From JBCCTX01 sp964468435 (GTDB lineage Bacteria; Bacteroidota; Bacteroidia; J057): a stretch of DNA of 64,000 nucleotides. Of this stretch, positions 26,794-35,476 are shown piece by piece. The DNA is taken from contig CAYXVE010000008.1 in the NCBI GenBank assembly GCA_964468435.1, forward strand, positions 1 to 64,000, read 5' to 3'. Positions within the stretch are counted from its first letter, which is position 1. Every line of letters begins with the position of its first letter. A model generated the notes under the pieces. The model was not told where the DNA came from, ran no database searches, and worked only from the letters and a program-made list of their open reading frames with translations. The translations under genes were made by a program, and so were the position numbers.

Positions 26794-28062
26794 CTGTTGT
26801 ATAGATCTACGTTGATTTTCCAGGTCAAAAAGTTGGTTCAACACATCAATCAAATTTTCCTGTTCGCCGCGTTTACAGGCAGCTTTTAAATGCAATACCG
26901 GCATCCGGAGTATCTTGTTCAACATGCTTAGCGTAACATCTTCCAGTAATTGAGATTCTTTATCGTTACTATCTTTGAGAAAACGAGAAAGCTCTTCCCT
27001 GCGGATTTGTTCGAGTGCTGCTTTGATTTTATGTATGGTAGGAGATATAATCAACTCCTTCTGCCATTCGTGAAAGGCAGTGATTTCTTCTCGGATGATT
27101 TGCTTTACTGCTGCGATTGATTCCCGTCTTCTGTTTAATACTTCCTGGGTACGACTTTGTATATCATCTACATTATAGCAGATTACATAGGGCAGATTTT
27201 CAACGTCAGGATCAATAGACCTCGGTACGGAAAGGTCAATAAAAAACTGTGAGTGAAGTCTTTCTTCCGGTAAGATAGCGCTACTGATTATAGGATCGGA
27301 GACGCTTACTGCTGATATGATGACATCAAAATGGGTGAGTTGAGAAGGCCAGTGTTCATAAGGGACCACCTGGGCTCCTGTCTCCAGTGCCAGATTTTTA
27401 GCTTTACTTATCGTACGATTACTGAGGTATATTTCTTTAAATTTAGTCGAATCGAGATTTCTGGCAACATCACTTCCCATTTCTCCCAGACCTATCACAA
27501 GAATACGGGGATGATCTAGATGGGTGATCAAGGACTCTGCAAGCTCAGTTGCAGCATAACTTACTGATGCAGCTCCATCGCGGAATGCAGTCTCCTGATG
27601 TACTCGCTTATTGGTATGAAAGATCGTATGTAGCAAGCGATGCATAAATGCCCCAGCCAGTTGTAGCTCATGCGACCATGAATAAGCCTTTTTGATCTGA
27701 TTTGCAATCTGTATATCTCCTAGTACCGTAGAATGCAATCCCATAGAAACCTCGAAGAGATACTCCACAGAGGCTGCATTATCATCTATAATCCTAAAGT
27801 AGGAACGATAGGGTCCGCTATCGGTTATTCCTTTCTCCATACAGAGTAATGATATGATTTCCCTTGATAGATCTACTTCAGAAACATAATATACTTCGGA
27901 GCGATTACAGGTTGAAAATATCAGTACTTCAGATAGTCCAAGAACTTCTGAGGTTCTGTGAAGCAACTTTTTACAGATATCTTCAGAGAGATAGATCAAC
28001 TCACGAGTTTCTACAGGTGCATATTCATGTGATAGTACAACGGCTTTTAGCGCGTATTTCAT
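26779..28062 (-). CDS. hemA: Glutamyl-tRNA reductase
   Basis: A 427-residue NADPH enzyme reducing glutamyl-tRNA to glutamate-1-semialdehyde, the first committed step of tetrapyrrole synthesis by the C5 route. The catalytic cysteine is Cys52 in STCNRSEVY; the NADPH-binding domain has VIGLGEMGSDVARNL and SNRTISKA, and a dimerisation helix region forms the C-terminus. Length is normal. Downstream heme genes are not adjacent; the gene stands alone between a secreted protein and a divergent sensor kinase. Confidence 0.95.
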   Translation of the reverse strand: MKYALKAVVLSHEYAPVETRELIYLSEDICKKLLHRTSEVLGLSEVLIFSTCNRSEVYYVSEVDLSREIISLLCMEKGITDSGPYRSYFRIIDDNAASVEYLFEVSMGLHSTVLGDIQIANQIKKAYSWSHELQLAGAFMHRLLHTIFHTNKRVHQETAFRDGAASVSYAATELAESLITHLDHPRILVIGLGEMGSDVARNLDSTKFKEIYLSNRTISKAKNLALETGAQVVPYEHWPSQLTHFDVIISAVSVSDPIISSAILPEERLHSQFFIDLSVPRSIDPDVENLPYVICYNVDDIQSRTQEVLNRRRESIAAVKQIIREEITAFHEWQKELIISPTIHKIKAALEQIRREELSRFLKDSNDKESQLLEDVTLSMLNKILRMPVLHLKAACKRGEQENLIDVLNQLFDLENQRRSIQQKKNQ

Positions 28063-28164
28063 AATTTTTTGCCTCTTGTAGTAATCGCTATTTATTTATA
28101 TTAACACCTAAATATAAATATAAGTTAACCAAGATTCACAGGTTTTTGCCAGAATTACAAATTT

Positions 28165-29379
28165 ATGCGAGCATTTAATACACAACGTATTGTCAGGTTT
28201 GTCATCTACGTATTAGCGTTGGCTTTGTTGGGAGGATCCCTGACTTATTCCAATTACCTTGCTAATCAGTTAGAGGAGAAAGAAAAAAAGGAGGTTCAGC
28301 TTTATGCAGATGCACTGGATATTATAGCTAATGTAGATTATAATGTGGATTCGACTGCTGCAATAAAATATTGGGAATTCATCATATATGAGATCGTGCA
28401 GCAACCCGACAAGAGAATCCCCAGATTACTCGTAGATGAAAGCGGAGAAATTACGTCCATTTATCCAGAACTAGATGATAACTACCCTGAGGAGAAAAAA
28501 GATCAGATCAGATACCAAAAGCTTGATCAATTCAAGGCTGAACATGATCCTATCATCGTAGAGTACGCTCCGGGAAGCTTTCAATATGTATATTATGGAG
28601 ACTCTTTTCTACTCAAACAGCTTCGATGGTTCCCTTTTTTACAACTCTTGGTTGCTTTTGCATTTATTACTGTTGTATTCATCGGTTTTGCAGTCGCCAA
28701 ACGGAATGAACAAAACCGAGTATGGGTAGGGCTGGCCAAAGAGACTGCTCACCAGTTGGGAACACCCGTTTCCAGTTTGATGGCTTGGATAGAACTGCTG
28801 AAACTCAAAACGGAAGATAGAACCGATGAGTACAATATGCTGGAAGAGATGGAACACGATGTAAAACGCCTTGAAAATATTACCGAAAGATTTTCCAAGA
28901 TTGGATCAGAGCCGGAACTGCAGTCCGTAAGCCTGAGGGAAGTTCTGGACCGCTCAGCCAACTATGTATCTAAGCGTATGACCCGGAAAGGGAGTATCAA
29001 ATTGGAAGTGGAAAATTTGATATCTCCTGAAAGTATTCTCATGATCAATCCGCAATTGTTTGACTGGGTGGTAGAGAATTTATTGAAAAATGCGCTGGAT
29101 GCAATCAATACCAGGGAAGGAAAAATTGTGATAGAAGCAGGTGAGAAAGGAGAACAGTATTTTATTGATATCATCGATACTGGTAAGGGTATTCCCAAAG
29201 GACAGTTCAACAAAGTATTTGATCCGGGTTTTACTACCAAAAAACGTGGATGGGGACTGGGACTTAGCCTGTCCAAACGCATTATAGAACAATATCATAA
29301 GGGGAGAATATTTGTAAAGCATTCTGAGTTGGGTAAAGGAACTACATTTAGAATTTTACTTCCCAAGCGTTCTTCCTGA
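28165..29379 (+). CDS. Membrane sensor histidine kinase
   Basis: A 404-residue kinase with transmembrane segments at about 9-30 and 155-176 flanking a ~125-residue periplasmic sensor. The phospho-acceptor is His196 in AKETAHQLGTPVSSLMAWIE. The ATPase domain has the N box NLLKNALDAIN, the G1 box DTGKGIP, then FTTKKRGWGLGLSLSKRI (F and G2 boxes). No HAMP or PAS domain is apparent. No response-regulator gene is next to it, so it is an orphan kinase here. The ligand is unknown; the sensor domain contains an acidic stretch (IYPELDDNYPEEKKD). Confidence 0.92.
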   Translation: MRAFNTQRIVRFVIYVLALALLGGSLTYSNYLANQLEEKEKKEVQLYADALDIIANVDYNVDSTAAIKYWEFIIYEIVQQPDKRIPRLLVDESGEITSIYPELDDNYPEEKKDQIRYQKLDQFKAEHDPIIVEYAPGSFQYVYYGDSFLLKQLRWFPFLQLLVAFAFITVVFIGFAVAKRNEQNRVWVGLAKETAHQLGTPVSSLMAWIELLKLKTEDRTDEYNMLEEMEHDVKRLENITERFSKIGSEPELQSVSLREVLDRSANYVSKRMTRKGSIKLEVENLISPESILMINPQLFDWVVENLLKNALDAINTREGKIVIEAGEKGEQYFIDIIDTGKGIPKGQFNKVFDPGFTTKKRGWGLGLSLSKRIIEQYHKGRIFVKHSELGKGTTFRILLPKRSS

Positions 29380-29396
29380 AATGATTCTGTTTAATC

Positions 29397-29428
29397 TTTG
29401 GGTGAGAGGTGACAAAATATTATTTTCG
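29397..29428 (+). promoter_or_regulatory. Candidate promoter of the ABC exporter genes
   Basis: TTTG (29397-29400), 20 bases, then TATTTTCG (29421-29428), one mismatch from TAnnTTTG. It would give a leader of about 140 bases before the TTG start at 29574. Confidence 0.35.
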
Positions 29429-29573
29429 ACCTATGCAAGTCGTGATATTTGATCAACCTGGAGAGCCTACAGTATTATATATGTGAATATAGAAAGCCCA
29501 TGCCCGGGGCTTATCGCAACAATTGTTATCTAGTTTTGTTTGCTGAAAACACAGTTATTAAATTATAATCAAA

Positions 29574-30509
29574 TTGATTAAGCAGGATATTTTTTTGTCA
29601 CTGCATCAGTTGACAAAGCGCTACGACAAACATCTGGCAGTCGATCAGGTAGATCTGAATGTTCCCAGTGGTAAGATTTATGGGCTTCTGGGCCCCAATG
29701 GTGCGGGAAAGACCTCTATTATCCGTATGATAACCGGTATTACTGTACCGGATGAAGGCAGCATGCTGGTAGAAGGTAAACCTTGGTCAAGAGACGAGAT
29801 ACTGCGTATGGGATATATGCCAGAAGAACGTGGACTGTATAAGAAAATGAAAGTACTGGAGCAACTTGTCTATTTGCTCGAGTTAAAGGGATTGGCGAAG
29901 CGGGAAGCCAAAAAACGGGGGGAAATTTGGCTGAAAAAAATGGGATTAGAAGACTGGAAAAATAGTAAGTCTGCTGAATTGTCCAAAGGGATGCAACAAA
30001 AAGTGCAGTTTATTGCCACTGTAGCACATCAACCTAAACTCCTGATCTTGGATGAACCCTTTTCCGGTCTGGATCCGGTCAATACAAAAGTTATCGAACA
30101 GGAGATACATCGAATGAAAGATCAGGGAACGACCATTATATTTTCTACCCACCGTATGGAGCAAGTAGAGGAATTATGTGATTCGATTGCCTTGATCAAT
30201 AAGGGGAAAGTGATACTGGAAGACGAAGTACGTAATGTGAGAAGACGTTTTCAGAAAAATTTATATCATCTGGAATTTCAAGGCGAAGCACAGACTCTCC
30301 ATCAACTGCGGGGAGTAGAAGTGACCATAGATACTCCTGAGCGGGCAACTATCATATTTGAAGATAGACGATCTCAGCAAGACATACTACACCAGCTAGT
30401 GGACTTACCGCTTGAGATCATCTCTTTTAATCTTTCTATGCCCAGATTGAATGAAATATTTATTGAGCTCGTTAGTGAAAAACAACTTGAATCTACAACA
30501 AGTGTCTGA
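29574..30509 (+). CDS. ABC transporter ATP-binding protein (NatA-like)
   Basis: A 311-residue ATPase powering an ABC-2 exporter. The Walker A is GLLGPNGAGKTS, the signature LSKGMQQKVQ, and Walker B LLILDEPFSGLDP; the switch histidine is in FSTHRMEQ. The C-terminal ~80 residues are the DUF4162-type extension common in NatA. The only suitable start is TTG at 29574 (upstream in-frame stop close by; next ATG lies inside the ATPase fold). Two bases after its stop begins the permease gene. The pair resembles NatAB sodium/proton exporters, but many such pairs have other substrates. Confidence 0.9.
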   Translation: MIKQDIFLSLHQLTKRYDKHLAVDQVDLNVPSGKIYGLLGPNGAGKTSIIRMITGITVPDEGSMLVEGKPWSRDEILRMGYMPEERGLYKKMKVLEQLVYLLELKGLAKREAKKRGEIWLKKMGLEDWKNSKSAELSKGMQQKVQFIATVAHQPKLLILDEPFSGLDPVNTKVIEQEIHRMKDQGTTIIFSTHRMEQVEELCDSIALINKGKVILEDEVRNVRRRFQKNLYHLEFQGEAQTLHQLRGVEVTIDTPERATIIFEDRRSQQDILHQLVDLPLEIISFNLSMPRLNEIFIELVSEKQLESTTSV

Positions 30510-30511
30510 TC

Positions 30512-31807
30512 ATGATATACACTGTATTTAAACGTGAATACTTCAACATTGTCCGGAAAAGAAGCTTTTGGTTTGGTATATTGTTGTTTCCGCTATTTAT
30601 AGGCTTTTTTGCCGGCATTCAGGCAATTGCTTTGATCTATACTGAAGAAGAGGCCTACACCTTCTTGATTCCAGGGGTTGATACGCCGGAGGTATTCCAG
30701 GTCCTGGAAGAGGCAGATATGAAAAAAGTAAATTTTCAATGGAAGGCAGACTTTGGGCTATCGAATCTGATGGATAGCATCTCAAATAAAGTGGCTATCC
30801 TGGAACTTCCACCTATGCAGGAAATTGATAAAGACGATCCCAGTTTGGTCTTTCGCATACACAGTAAGGAAAATGTAAGTATCCTGCTGCAAGAGACGGT
30901 CGAAGATAAACTGAAGGGCATTATCGAGCACTATAAGTTGCAGCAGGCAGGTCTTAGTCAGGAGGATCTCGATAAATTATCCTTCAAGCTACGCGGTCAG
31001 TCTGTCAAAGACGGTAAGACCTCTAATCCATTTATAGCCGGTGCAGCTGGCTATGTCATGGGCTTTCTGATGTATTTACTACTGACGATCTTTGGTAGTA
31101 TACTCATGCAGGGAGTAATCGAGGAAAAGACCAATCGCATCGTGGAAATCATTGTCTCTTCAATCAAACCCTTTCATTTTATGATGGGTAAGGTCACTGC
31201 TCTTGCAGCAGCTGGATTGACCCAGTTTTTGCTACTGATTTTTCTGTCAGGAGGCTCACTCCTGGTAGTATCCATCATTACGGGTTCCTTGATGCAACCT
31301 TCTGTGGTAGAAATACCCAATACACCCCAAGTAGCAGAGGGATCTGAAATGATTATGGGGGAGTTGCAGGGTACCATTGAATCGTTCAACTGGAATATCC
31401 TCTGGCTATTTCCCATTTATTTTATTGGAGGTTTTCTCCTGTATGGATCATTGATGGCTGCGGCTGGTGCAGCTGTGGATAATATTCAGGATGCCCAGCA
31501 GTTTACAACGCCTATCGTATTACTCATGGTCATTCCTTTTGTCTTGATGTTCAGCATTATCCAGAGTCCCAATACCGGTCTGGCTGTATTTGGTTCCGTT
31601 TTTCCATTTTTCTCTCCCATCGTTATGATGGCGCGAATGGGTATAACTACTGTACCCTGGTATCAAATTTTACTTTCGGTGTTATTGCTGGCAGGTACCA
31701 TATTGGGTTGTATCTGGATTGCTGCCAAAATCTACCGGGTCGGCATTCTGATGTATGGAAAAAAGCCTGGCTTCAAGGAAGTTTTTCGTTGGCTAAGATA
31801 TTCATAA
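30512..31807 (+). CDS. ABC-2 type transporter permease (NatB-like)
   Basis: A 431-residue permease: one N-terminal hydrophobic segment (about 22-45), a large extracytoplasmic domain, then five or six transmembrane helices from ~165 on. EEKTNRIVEIIVSSIKPFHFMMGKV is the conserved ABC-2 motif of NatB-type permeases. It follows the ATPase gene after 2 bases, so the two form one exporter. The substrate is unknown. Confidence 0.9.
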   Translation: MIYTVFKREYFNIVRKRSFWFGILLFPLFIGFFAGIQAIALIYTEEEAYTFLIPGVDTPEVFQVLEEADMKKVNFQWKADFGLSNLMDSISNKVAILELPPMQEIDKDDPSLVFRIHSKENVSILLQETVEDKLKGIIEHYKLQQAGLSQEDLDKLSFKLRGQSVKDGKTSNPFIAGAAGYVMGFLMYLLLTIFGSILMQGVIEEKTNRIVEIIVSSIKPFHFMMGKVTALAAAGLTQFLLLIFLSGGSLLVVSIITGSLMQPSVVEIPNTPQVAEGSEMIMGELQGTIESFNWNILWLFPIYFIGGFLLYGSLMAAAGAAVDNIQDAQQFTTPIVLLMVIPFVLMFSIIQSPNTGLAVFGSVFPFFSPIVMMARMGITTVPWYQILLSVLLLAGTILGCIWIAAKIYRVGILMYGKKPGFKEVFRWLRYS

Positions 31808-31900
31808 GTGGTGTGTCGTATTAGAGATAAGCTAACAGCGTCTGTTGATCACATGATAGATATTTAGTATCCCTCTCTGAATTTCTCTTTACGAAATTAT

Positions 31901-31938
31901 GCCCCCCTTGACCGGAAAGCGTGTTGCACAAGGGAGGC
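31901..31938. repeat. Hairpin after the ABC permease gene
   Basis: GCCCCCCTTG (31901-31910) pairs with CAAGGGAGGC (31929-31938) with one mismatch around an 18-base loop. It lies about 95 bases after the permease stop. No T run follows; it may be a 3'-end structure. The rest of the 274-base space shows nothing clear. Confidence 0.35.
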
Positions 31939-32081
31939 TGACCATGGGCTAGGGTGTTTGCGAAAAAAATGATCTGTCAGATATAATCCATCAGGCTGAC
32001 AATTTAATTTATCCAAGATGATAGTTAAATATAATATTTTCGCATCTCTCAGCTTGAGCTCATAACATTGATGGATGGCTA

Positions 32082-34271
32082 TTATTCTTGATTTTCCTGA
32101 AAATCAATAATCTCAGTGGGTTTATCCAGAAAGTGTTCAAACCAGAATCTGGCAGCCAACCGGTTGGAATGTGTGCGCTTTTTGCCTCGAAATCCATGCC
32201 GTTGATAAGGATACAGCATAAAATCAAACTGTTTTTCCTCTTCTATCAGCTTGTCCACTAGTTGGACTGTATTCTGCATGTGTACGTTGTCATCTGATGT
32301 GCCATGTGTGAGCAACAGTTTCCCTTCCAGCTTGCTAGCATAAGCCATCACTGAGCCATTGTTGTAACCTTCTGGATTATCCTCAGGATGATCCATATAC
32401 CGCTCCGTATATACATTGTCGTATAGCCTCCAGTCCGTGACTGATGCTCTTGCTACTCCGTGTGTGAAGTAGTCGGCACCATAGGTAAGAGCCATACAAG
32501 TAGTATACCCACCATAGCTACCACCAGTGATACCGATTTTGCTGGCATCGACAAAAGGTTTTTGTTGCAGCCACTTCACGGATTCGATTAGATCATGCAT
32601 TTCCCATTTACCTAGATTTCGATGCATCATTTCCATACCTTTTTTCCCAAAATGACCTGATCCACGATGATCTACTGTGATGACGATAATGCCTTGCTGG
32701 GCCCAGAAATGGTTGGAATAGCTTTGATAACTGTTTCTTACACGTGCGCTCCCAGGGCCGCTATAAATTTGATATATAATGGGATATTTTTTGCTTTCGT
32801 CAAAATCGGGAGGAAGTACCCAGAGTGTTGGCAAGTTGTATCCGTCTGTACTTGGTATGGTAAACAACTCAACCTTTCCCATTGCGTATTGATCTACATT
32901 TGCGTGGTAGGTGGTTCCAAGCGTTTTGAGGATCTCTCCTTTTTTATTCCGTATCACTTCGGTCGTGGGTTGATTTATATTGCTATATGTATCTATGATG
33001 TAGTCTCCTGATGGAGAAACCTCACAACTATGTATGCCTGGTTCAGGTGTCAGGTTGGTCAAATCACTGCCATCTACATTGATCTTGAACAGGTAATTAT
33101 CCGTTGTAGCTCCCTTATTTCCCATAAAATAAATCTCACCGTTTGTATGGTCTACCAGTTCGATACTATTTACTGCCCAGTCGCCTTTCGTCAACTGCTT
33201 GATGAGATTACCCTGCATGTCGTAGAGATACAGATGTCTCCAGCCACCCTGATCAGAACGCAGAATGACCCCTTTTCTGTCTAGCAGAAAAGTGATATCT
33301 TCAAAAAATTCGACCCAAGCATCTTGAGTCTCTGTGTAGATGAGTTTTTTATCTCCAGTGGCTGGATCAGCAGAATAGATGACCAGATGATCCTGGTCCC
33401 TGTTCATTTGTTGAAACCACAATTCCTTGCTGTCAGGTGTCCAAAAAGGCCATGCTGTGTATTCAAAGTTTTCATTGATGTCTACCCATACAGTCTCTCC
33501 TGTTCCAACATCTGCAATTCCCAGCTTAACGATGGGACTTACATCTCCTGATTTGGGATAACGTTGTTCTTCCAGATATCCATGTACTCCTTCGGCTACA
33601 TATATGGGAAACTCTGGTACAGGACGGTCATCAAATCGTAGAAACGCGATCTTTTCACTGTTGGGAGACCACCAGAAAGCTGCATAATTACTTCTTCTTC
33701 CCAATATTTCTTCCATATATACCCATGAAGCCCACCCGTTGTAAATAAGTTCTGCACCATCAAAAGTTAGTTGAGTTACTTGTTGGGTTTGAGCATTCAT
33801 TACAAAGAGGTTGTGATCGCGAGTAAAAGCGATATATTCTCCATTTGGAGAAAATCGTGGATTTTTTATCTTTTCACTATCAGTAATTTCCAGGATATTT
33901 TGGTTAATTCTGTCTGCAAAGATGAGTTTTTCAGCCTTGCGATATATCAGGTAATTGTATTCTTGATCATGTGCAGTGGGACTTGTGTGTTTCAGATCAT
34001 CTGGCAGAAAAGTATTGACCGCCTCCAGGGGACCAAAATCCGTGGCATTTCCACTTTCAGCTTCTACCTGTTTCCACGAAATTTTGCTTTGATTCATTTC
34101 TTGCATCAGGTAATGTTGGTCGTCAATCCACGTTTCGATATATGGGATTGAATTATATAGTATATCTCCCTGACCCTCATACACTTGCTCAAAAGTAAAG
34201 TTTTGTTTCTGGGCAGATAGGGTAGAGATGGAGATTAATATAAGTACGTGTACAATGATAATTTTTTGCAT
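32082..34271 (-). CDS. Dipeptidyl peptidase IV family serine peptidase (S9B)
   Basis: A 729-residue exported peptidase that removes X-Pro (or X-Ala) dipeptides from peptide N-termini, probably in the periplasm. Signal peptide at residues 1-20 (IIIVHVLILISISTLSA). The N-terminal beta-propeller (DPPIV_N) includes WASWVYMEEILGR, whose Glu residues bind the substrate amino terminus. The alpha/beta-hydrolase domain has the nucleophile Ser585 in GGSYGGY, the acid in HGTSDDNVH (Asp660/661) and His692 in QRHGF. All three catalytic residues are present. It is likely part of protein feeding by this organism. Confidence 0.93.
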   Translation of the reverse strand: MQKIIIVHVLILISISTLSAQKQNFTFEQVYEGQGDILYNSIPYIETWIDDQHYLMQEMNQSKISWKQVEAESGNATDFGPLEAVNTFLPDDLKHTSPTAHDQEYNYLIYRKAEKLIFADRINQNILEITDSEKIKNPRFSPNGEYIAFTRDHNLFVMNAQTQQVTQLTFDGAELIYNGWASWVYMEEILGRRSNYAAFWWSPNSEKIAFLRFDDRPVPEFPIYVAEGVHGYLEEQRYPKSGDVSPIVKLGIADVGTGETVWVDINENFEYTAWPFWTPDSKELWFQQMNRDQDHLVIYSADPATGDKKLIYTETQDAWVEFFEDITFLLDRKGVILRSDQGGWRHLYLYDMQGNLIKQLTKGDWAVNSIELVDHTNGEIYFMGNKGATTDNYLFKINVDGSDLTNLTPEPGIHSCEVSPSGDYIIDTYSNINQPTTEVIRNKKGEILKTLGTTYHANVDQYAMGKVELFTIPSTDGYNLPTLWVLPPDFDESKKYPIIYQIYSGPGSARVRNSYQSYSNHFWAQQGIIVITVDHRGSGHFGKKGMEMMHRNLGKWEMHDLIESVKWLQQKPFVDASKIGITGGSYGGYTTCMALTYGADYFTHGVARASVTDWRLYDNVYTERYMDHPEDNPEGYNNGSVMAYASKLEGKLLLTHGTSDDNVHMQNTVQLVDKLIEEEKQFDFMLYPYQRHGFRGKKRTHSNRLAARFWFEHFLDKPTEIIDFQENQE

Positions 34272-34324
34272 GGTATTGTTATAATGATGTATTTCAATGA
34301 TGTAATTTATGATAAGTAAAGTAT

Positions 34325-35338
34325 TTAATTACAATCTCCTTGTACTTGTGATACCACTTGTTGTGGATCTTTGATCCTATCGTAAAAAGATTTGATTGTG
34401 TTGATACACTCTCTTCTGGCTTTTCCTTTTACAAAATCTGAAGACTTAATACAATCGATGATAGCATCTTCCTTTCGGCTGAATAGATCAATAATGCGCT
34501 GTATTTCTTCCTCATCGGTACACAATTTTCTGAATTGCTGTCTTTCCATTTCTCCTATATTGGTATAAGGAGCATTGACCATCTGTGAAAAGTCAAAATC
34601 GTAGGGTATGACTATAGGCTTGTGATCCTCCGTTCGCTCTAGGATTTCAATATTTTTGTTGAGGGTAATGTCCCAGTCCAAATTTCCGATCATACACTGG
34701 AAAAAGTGCAGCTTGGTCAGTAGTTCACTATCCAGTTCTTCTACAGAGATTTTTTTATCCTTAATATCTTCACATTTCACGCGTTCGGCAAGATCGTCAT
34801 CATCTTCTATAAAAAAAGCATACTCTTCCTGAGGAGGAAGATTACCCATCCAATCTTCATAAGTAATTTTGGCAATTCTCACCTGGAAACTATATTCTGT
34901 AATGAGGTTGTAGAGTTTATACACCAGGTACTCACGATGTACATAGTCGCTGCTTTCACAATGAGTAACGAGTTTGAGCTTGTTTTGTCCTTCAAAGGGA
35001 CCTATTGGTGGATCTTTTTTGCGACGAAAATCCAGTTCTAGTGGAGGAAAGATACAATGACCGGGTCTGCGCCGGAAGTTACCTCTTAAAGATACCTTGA
35101 GGTCGGTGATTGCATCCGATCCATCAGGTAGTTGTTGTATGAGTTGTGCTTCAAATTCTTTGGGATCGTCATCTTCGCTGGGAGGAGCAAGTCTTGCGCG
35201 TTGGATGGCTTCGATGTCCATGATCAGCCTTATTTCAATCAGTTCATCTGATTCAAACAAAGTTTTCTGACCATATATGCATACAGCCATACATAATAAT
35301 AGTAAACAGGTCAGAAAGTGTTTTGAAATCCGGTTCAT
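34325..35338 (-). CDS. Secreted protein, distantly CotH-like, function unknown
   Basis: I place the start at the ATG ending at 35338 (337 residues), because it gives a clean signal peptide (MNRISKHFLTCLLLLCMAVC, cleaved near IYGQ); an upstream ATG at 35383 adds 15 residues. The mature protein has LKVSLRGNFRRRPGHCIFPPLE, then VHREYLVYKLYNLITEYSFQV and IPYDFDFSQMVNAPY. The order (a GN(F)R-type loop, a Lys/Tyr helix, then a D-x-D) recalls CotH-type atypical kinases, and similar proteins are frequent in Bacteroidota; I am unsure that the kinase residues are all conserved. It is followed by the peptidase gene after 53 bases on the same strand. Confidence 0.7.
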   Translation of the reverse strand: MNRISKHFLTCLLLLCMAVCIYGQKTLFESDELIEIRLIMDIEAIQRARLAPPSEDDDPKEFEAQLIQQLPDGSDAITDLKVSLRGNFRRRPGHCIFPPLELDFRRKKDPPIGPFEGQNKLKLVTHCESSDYVHREYLVYKLYNLITEYSFQVRIAKITYEDWMGNLPPQEEYAFFIEDDDDLAERVKCEDIKDKKISVEELDSELLTKLHFFQCMIGNLDWDITLNKNIEILERTEDHKPIVIPYDFDFSQMVNAPYTNIGEMERQQFRKLCTDEEEIQRIIDLFSRKEDAIIDCIKSSDFVKGKARRECINTIKSFYDRIKDPQQVVSQVQGDCN

Positions 35339-35476
35339 ATGTTTTAGAAAATCAATTATAGGGTAAATTCTAGAATATTTCATACAAACTAAAATGCCAG
35401 AAATTTCGTTATTTAACCCGTATTTGTAAATTCAACTTCTAAATATTATTACGTAATCTTCAAGATTGAGATTAAT

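Noticed and set aside
28165..31807. Kinase plus ABC exporter as an antibiotic-sensing module
   Set aside because: There is no response regulator gene and a separate promoter-like site precedes the exporter; the neighbouring position alone is weak evidence.
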